From NCBI GenBank assembly GCA_937871985.1, contig CALMPB010000498.1, positions 1-5,866 of the forward strand: a DNA stretch of 5,866 nt, in the 5' to 3' direction. Of the stretch, positions 5,490 to 5,866 are shown piece by piece (the stretch's first letter is position 1; every line of letters begins with the position of its first letter). A program made the translations under genes and the position numbers. The notes beneath the pieces are model-generated. The model searched no databases. It had not been told where the DNA came from and saw only the letters and a program-made list of their open reading frames with translations. Origin of the DNA: an uncultured Burkholderiaceae bacterium (lineage in GTDB: Bacteria; Pseudomonadota; Gammaproteobacteria; Burkholderiales; Burkholderiaceae).

Positions 5490-5866
5490 TTATTCGGCGA
5501 GCTCGTCTTCGAGCGAATCGTCGGAGGCGTTGGAATCGGCAGGCACGGTCATGGCACGGGCGATGACCCCGGTTTGCTCACGCACGCGGTTTTCGATTTC
5601 GATGGCCATTTCGGGGTGCTCTTTGAGGTATTCGCGCGCGTTGTCCTTGCCCTGGCCGATGCGGGTGCCGCCATAGCTGAACCAGGCCCCGGCCTTGTCG
5701 ACGATATTGGCCTGAACCCCGAGATCGATGATTTCGCCTTCGCGTGAAATGCCGGCGCCATACATGATGTCGAATTCGGCCTGTTTGAACGGCGGCGCCA
5801 CCTTGTTCTTGACGACCTTGACGCGGGTTTCGTTGCCGACGACCTCGTCGCCCTTCTTGATGGAGC
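5490..5866 (-). CDS. recA: Recombinase RecA, C-terminal part
   Basis: The last 125 residues of RecA; the gene enters from the right edge. RecA forms ATP-dependent filaments on single-stranded DNA, catalyses strand exchange and stimulates LexA self-cleavage in the SOS response. Visible segments are [20 protein letters not shown], directly comparable with E. coli [20 protein letters not shown], then the C-terminal domain ([40 protein letters not shown]). The chain ends in a short acidic tail, [14 protein letters not shown], the usual modulatory tail of the family. The Walker motifs and core lie outside the window, as do the promoter and any LexA box. The reading frame is intact to the TAA at 5490. 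recX follows after 36 bp. Confidence 0.98.
   Translation of the reverse strand, partial: SIKKGDEVVGNETRVKVVKNKVAPPFKQAEFDIMYGAGISREGEIIDLGVQANIVDKAGAWFSYGGTRIGQGKDNAREYLKEHPEMAIEIENRVREQTGVIARAMTVPADSNASDDSLEDELAE

Noticed and set aside
4998..5747. Open frame of 249 codons on the plus strand across recX and recA
   Set aside because: It spans two well-supported minus-strand genes and their gap, and its composition is that of a GC-rich shadow frame.
1..5866. Mobile elements, tRNA, rRNA or CRISPR array
   Set aside because: No transposase-like frame, terminal repeats, tRNA-like cloverleaf or regularly spaced repeats were seen.

Overview
The window (about 60% GC outside one short AT-rich gap) looks like a core chromosomal segment of a betaproteobacterium. 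The deduced RecA C-terminus, SucC N-terminus and DUF2889 protein read most like those of the Alcaligenaceae (Bordetella/Achromobacter/Pusillimonas type). That placement comes from remembered protein similarity; no search was run. I see no mobile element, tRNA, rRNA or CRISPR array, and every protein-coding gene belongs to a known family.

Layout from left to right: the 5' part of sucC (succinyl-CoA synthetase beta subunit, minus strand) runs off the left edge. Next is a DUF2889 gene (minus), whose intrinsic terminator begins inside its own stop codon and abuts the sucC promoter. Then metE (cobalamin-independent methionine synthase, minus) is followed by a GC-rich hairpin. A 220-bp divergent intergenic region separates metE from metR (LysR-type activator of methionine genes, plus). 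metR converges on recX (minus), with only 15 bp between their stop codons. recX lies 36 bp downstream of recA (minus), whose 3' third enters from the right edge.

Functionally there are three units. recA-recX is the recombinase with its modulator, probably co-transcribed. metE/metR is the classic divergent pair in which MetR, with homocysteine as co-effector, activates methionine synthesis. The DUF2889 gene and sucC are a small protein of unknown function and the first gene of the sucCD TCA-cycle operon.

The part most worth a second look is the metE-metR intergenic region (3668-3887). On the metE side it shows a textbook LysR-type promoter layout: a palindromic MetR-like box centred near -64, a weaker copy near -33 over the -35 element, and a third copy just downstream of the predicted start. 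On the metR side it holds a GC-rich nested inverted repeat whose 3' arm can pair with either of two overlapping upstream partners, a possible switchable leader. Everything else is ordinary, and I found no convincing undescribed multi-gene system.
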